A stretch of DNA of 35,265 bases from an uncultured Saprospiraceae bacterium (GTDB lineage: Bacteria > Bacteroidota > Bacteroidia > Chitinophagales > Saprospiraceae): assembly GCA_905480595.1 (NCBI GenBank), contig CAJQQY010000425.1, positions 1-35,265 of the forward strand, given 5' to 3'. Shown here in pieces: positions 33,348 to 35,265 of this stretch (position 1 is its first letter; the number at the start of each line of letters is the position of its first letter). The position numbers and the translations under genes were made by a program. The notes under the pieces are model-generated. The model searched no databases. It saw nothing but the letters and a program-made list of their open reading frames with translations, and had not been told where the DNA came from.

Positions 33348-33392
33348 ATCAGGCGACAAGCTTGTTTGTAAAAAAATTAGCCTGATCTTTTT
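33348..33392 (+). ncRNA. Terminator-like hairpin in long leader
   Basis: ATCAGGC (33348-33354) pairs with GCCTGAT (33380-33386), enclosing the palindrome ACAAGCTTGT (33356-33365), and is followed by CTTTTT. It could end a small RNA of about 175 nt that starts at the 33181-33211 promoter, or attenuate the gene at 33437. The 33100-33180 part of this gap shows nothing else. Confidence 0.4.
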
Positions 33393-33436
33393 CAGACTTG
33401 ATTGACTTTTTTCGAAACACTAGCAAAAAGCACTTT

Positions 33437-33784
33437 ATGCATTCTCAGACCGTTACCACAGCGACTAATAAGCCGCAACCTACACTTGCTTCAACTGTAT
33501 TTTCCATTTTGGATTCTAGAATTCAATTCCTAGAATATCAAATAAATGTTCAACTCGCACCTCAAAATCAATCATCCCAAAATCACTTGAAAGTCTACGA
33601 AGAGTTTATGGATTTTTATGCCAAAACTTCAAGAGCTCTAAAATTGCTACAAATCTTAAAAGAGTGGGTTCGTGCAGATAATGCTTCTACAGTTTTTCAC
33701 TTGTTGCAGAACGATGAATATCTTAATTATTCCGAAAATCAATTGGAAAGAAAAATTAGGATTAGAGCATTTGACTATGCATAA
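33437..33784 (+). CDS. Small helical protein of unknown function
   Basis: 115 residues from ATG 33437 (MHSQTVTTATNKPQ); an in-frame TTG at 33398 would add 13 residues. No signal or membrane segment. The protein is predicted to be mostly helical (FSILDSRIQFLEYQINVQ, EEFMDFYAKTSRALKLLQIL, EWVRADNASTVFHLLQNDEY) and ends in a basic stretch. No family is recognised. It is followed 126 bases later by a histidine kinase-like gene on the same strand, so a shared role is possible. The preceding leader is long and contains a terminator-like hairpin. Confidence 0.65.
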   Translation: MHSQTVTTATNKPQPTLASTVFSILDSRIQFLEYQINVQLAPQNQSSQNHLKVYEEFMDFYAKTSRALKLLQILKEWVRADNASTVFHLLQNDEYLNYSENQLERKIRIRAFDYA

Positions 33785-33910
33785 ATAAAACTGGCTTAAT
33801 CCTTGATATGACAAATTATACAAAACAATAATATCAACATTTCGTATCTCGATTTTTTTTTTAAACCTGACTATGAATCGATTTTGAAACACTTTAAACA
33901 AAAAAATCCC

Positions 33911-34684
33911 ATGACTATCATCACAAACTATCGCGAAGAGGTAAAAAGATTTGAAAGTCTTTTTGGAAATAGACCTTCTGCGTCTGTTGAAAAATTCTCT
34001 GAAGCGCTAACAGAAAAACCACAAACCACAGACATGGTTAATGCAGCTGCCAACAGCTTGCGAAGTCCACTTTTAGCTTTAAAAATTTATTTGGACTTAT
34101 TAAAAGATTTTCCACAGGAAGAAAAAAAGACTGATGTTTTAAATCGAATGAAATTCACGACTAATGAAATGGTAAAAAAAATAAATGCCTTATCGACCTT
34201 AGTCGATGTTCAAACTGAAATAAATTCAACCAAAGAGAAAGTCAATTTTGCCAATTTACTAGAGGAAGTGAAAATTGAATTGAGTGCACAATTTGACTTA
34301 AGCGAAATAACTTTTACTACTAATTTTATCGAACCATCTATAAGAGCTAATGCTTCGGAATTGTCATTATTACTTTTCCAAATGTTGCATAATTCTATCA
34401 CCTACCGTCAGGACAAACAACCTTTACACATCACATTAAAAACTAAAAAAGTAGGTGGATATTTACTTCTTGGAATTAAAGACAATGCCAAAGGTATGAT
34501 CATCAAAAACGATGACGAAGCTGAAAAATTATTCCGTCCATTTTACAGACTAAATAATTCTAGTAAAGGAATTGGAATTGGTCTGAGCATCGTTCGAAGT
34601 ATTGTTGACAAATATCACGGCGAAGTAAAAGTGCGCAGCCGAATCAACGAAGGTTCAATGTTCAATATTTATTTAAAAGGATAA
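33911..34684 (+). CDS. Histidine kinase-like protein lacking the phospho-acceptor His
   Basis: 257 residues from ATG 33911 (a TTG at 33884 would add 9). Soluble: no membrane segment. A HisKA-like helical hairpin (about 38-100) reads NAAANSLRSPLLALKIYLDL; the usual SHELRTPL has Asn48 in the His position. The HATPase_c domain (about 110-257) keeps the N box (LLFQMLHNSITYRQ, Asn161), a changed G1 box (DNAKGM, Asp191, with Ala in place of the first Gly), the F box (LFRPFYRLNNSSKG) and the G2 box GIGIGLSIVRSI, so ATP binding is plausible. Autophosphorylation is not, unless another residue is used. It might be a regulator of a partner kinase. A terminator follows. Confidence 0.85.
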   Translation: MTIITNYREEVKRFESLFGNRPSASVEKFSEALTEKPQTTDMVNAAANSLRSPLLALKIYLDLLKDFPQEEKKTDVLNRMKFTTNEMVKKINALSTLVDVQTEINSTKEKVNFANLLEEVKIELSAQFDLSEITFTTNFIEPSIRANASELSLLLFQMLHNSITYRQDKQPLHITLKTKKVGGYLLLGIKDNAKGMIIKNDDEAEKLFRPFYRLNNSSKGIGIGLSIVRSIVDKYHGEVKVRSRINEGSMFNIYLKG

Positions 34685-34701
34685 AACGGTTATTGAGAAA
34701 T

Positions 34702-34742
34702 AAAAAAAGACTTGACTAAGAAAATTGGTCAGGTCTTTTTTT
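34702..34742 (+). terminator. Terminator after kinase-like gene
   Basis: A stem AGACTTGAC / GTCAGGTCT (34708-34716 with 34728-34736, one wobble), extended by A and T runs, is followed by a T tract. It lies 20 bases past the stop. Confidence 0.85.
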
Positions 34743-34750
34743 GTTTACAT

Positions 34751-34830
34751 TAGGACGACTTTCCAAGTCGTTCAATAAGTTACGACTTGGAAAGTCGTCC
34801 TACGGAGAACGATTTGGAAAATCGTTTTAC
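34751..34830. repeat. 21-bp perfect inverted repeat plus TTTGGAAA palindrome
   Basis: 34751-34771 and 34782-34802 (TAGGACGACTTTCCAAGTCGT and its complement) form a perfect 21-bp stem with a 10-nt loop. It is followed by AACGATTTGGAAAATCGTTT (34808-34827), whose core GATTTGGAAAATCGT is identical to 2222-2236. It lies just before the propeller gene start. Confidence 0.85.
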
Positions 34831-34867
34831 GGGGGTTACTTTTACAAAAAACAAAAAGTAATTGCAG

Positions 34868-35265
34868 GTGAAAAAAACATTCCTTTTCCTACTTTTTATT
34901 CTTTCCATCCTTTTCTCTCCGCAAATACTCCGCGGGCAACAATTTAATTTTCAAAATTACTCCGTTAGCGAAGGTCTGGCTCAATCGCAAGTTTATGCGA
35001 TGATCGAAGATCGGTATGGATACATTTGGTTAGGAACTCAGGGAGGAGGAGTTTGTCGGTTTGACGGAAAAAATTTCACCCAATATTCTACTCGACATGG
35101 ATTAGTCAATAATTATGTGGAATCATTATTTGAGGATAAAGATGGAAATATTTGGATAGGCACTCAAAAAGGATTTAGCAAATTCGATGGTCAAGCATTT
35201 CAAAATTTCCATTTACCTGAAAACGATTTTATCACCGCCATTTCGCAAGAACCTTTAGGTAAAAT
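34868..35265 (+). CDS. Two-component regulator propeller protein (partial, 5' end)
   Basis: Starts at GTG 34868 (an in-frame TTG two codons earlier is an alternative) and runs off the window. A signal peptide (TFLFLLFILSILFSPQILRG) is followed by a beta-propeller of Reg_prop units: SVSEGLAQSQVYAMIEDRYG then YIWLGTQGGGVCRFDGKNFT, and GLVNNYVESLFEDKDGNIWI with GTQKGFSKFDGQAF. Such proteins carry a periplasmic 7- or 14-bladed sensor propeller followed by a transmembrane helix and either a histidine kinase or a DNA-binding domain, which would lie beyond 35265. The non-ATG start follows a palindrome and a region without a clear ribosome site. Confidence 0.85.
   Translation, partial: MKKTFLFLLFILSILFSPQILRGQQFNFQNYSVSEGLAQSQVYAMIEDRYGYIWLGTQGGGVCRFDGKNFTQYSTRHGLVNNYVESLFEDKDGNIWIGTQKGFSKFDGQAFQNFHLPENDFITAISQEPLGK

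Noticed and set aside
34741-34947. 68-codon frame starting in the terminator and covering the repeat
   Set aside because: It is built from the palindromes and overlaps the propeller gene in another frame.

Overview
The window looks like chromosome from a Bacteroidota bacterium, most likely Saprospiria-like. The sequence is AT-rich by eye. Promoter candidates resemble the TTG / TAnnTTTG type and genes lack clear Shine-Dalgarno sites. One secreted esterase carries a C-terminal type IX secretion sorting domain (YPNPSND). There are several lipoproteins and outer-membrane barrels, including a DUF5723-like protein. The taxonomy is inference from these features, not from a marker search.

Layout. 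1-2150: the end of a TPR gene, a TlpA-like redoxin lipoprotein, dodecin, and a convergent pirin. 2150-5990: thrS behind a Bacteroidota-type promoter, its terminator, and an apparently intact IS256-family insertion sequence without visible target duplication. 5990-7870: a divergent pair, a BtpA/SgcQ-family TIM barrel and pseudouridine-5'-phosphate glycosidase. 8025-9510: an alpha/beta hydrolase-OsmC fusion followed by a Rof-like Rho-binding protein. 9568-13891 (minus): a T9SS esterase, then a DUF5723 barrel preceded by a large lipoprotein. 14258-16925 (minus): a beta-CASP MBL hydrolase, smpB, a 44-residue membrane peptide and a YbjQ protein. 17171-20075: gpmI with an overlap-close TTG-started lipoprotein, convergent with an OmpA-like protein. 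20327-23775: a BTAD-type regulator, a phasin-like coiled-coil protein and, divergently, a wax ester synthase/diacylglycerol acyltransferase fused to an SCP2 lipid-carrier domain. 23870-28174 (minus): an M1 peptidase with a predicted C-terminal outer-membrane barrel, and galE. 28240-30938: cysQ and two divergent glycosyltransferases. 30992-35265: a thioredoxin lipoprotein, a periplasmic TPR protein, a small helical protein behind a long leader, a sensor-kinase-like protein with Asn where the phospho-acceptor His should be, and the start of a two-component-type propeller protein.

Most of the window is housekeeping and envelope biology in short transcription units separated by clear hairpin terminators. 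The most unusual content is (i) the possible neutral-lipid storage module at 20.3-23.8 kb, with two similar 32-35 bp sequences flanking it; (ii) the BtpA-PsuG pairing; (iii) the degenerate histidine kinase cluster at the right edge; and (iv) a dense set of different intergenic palindromic repeats, one family of which keeps its stem pairing while its sequence changes. No tRNA, rRNA or CRISPR array was seen.
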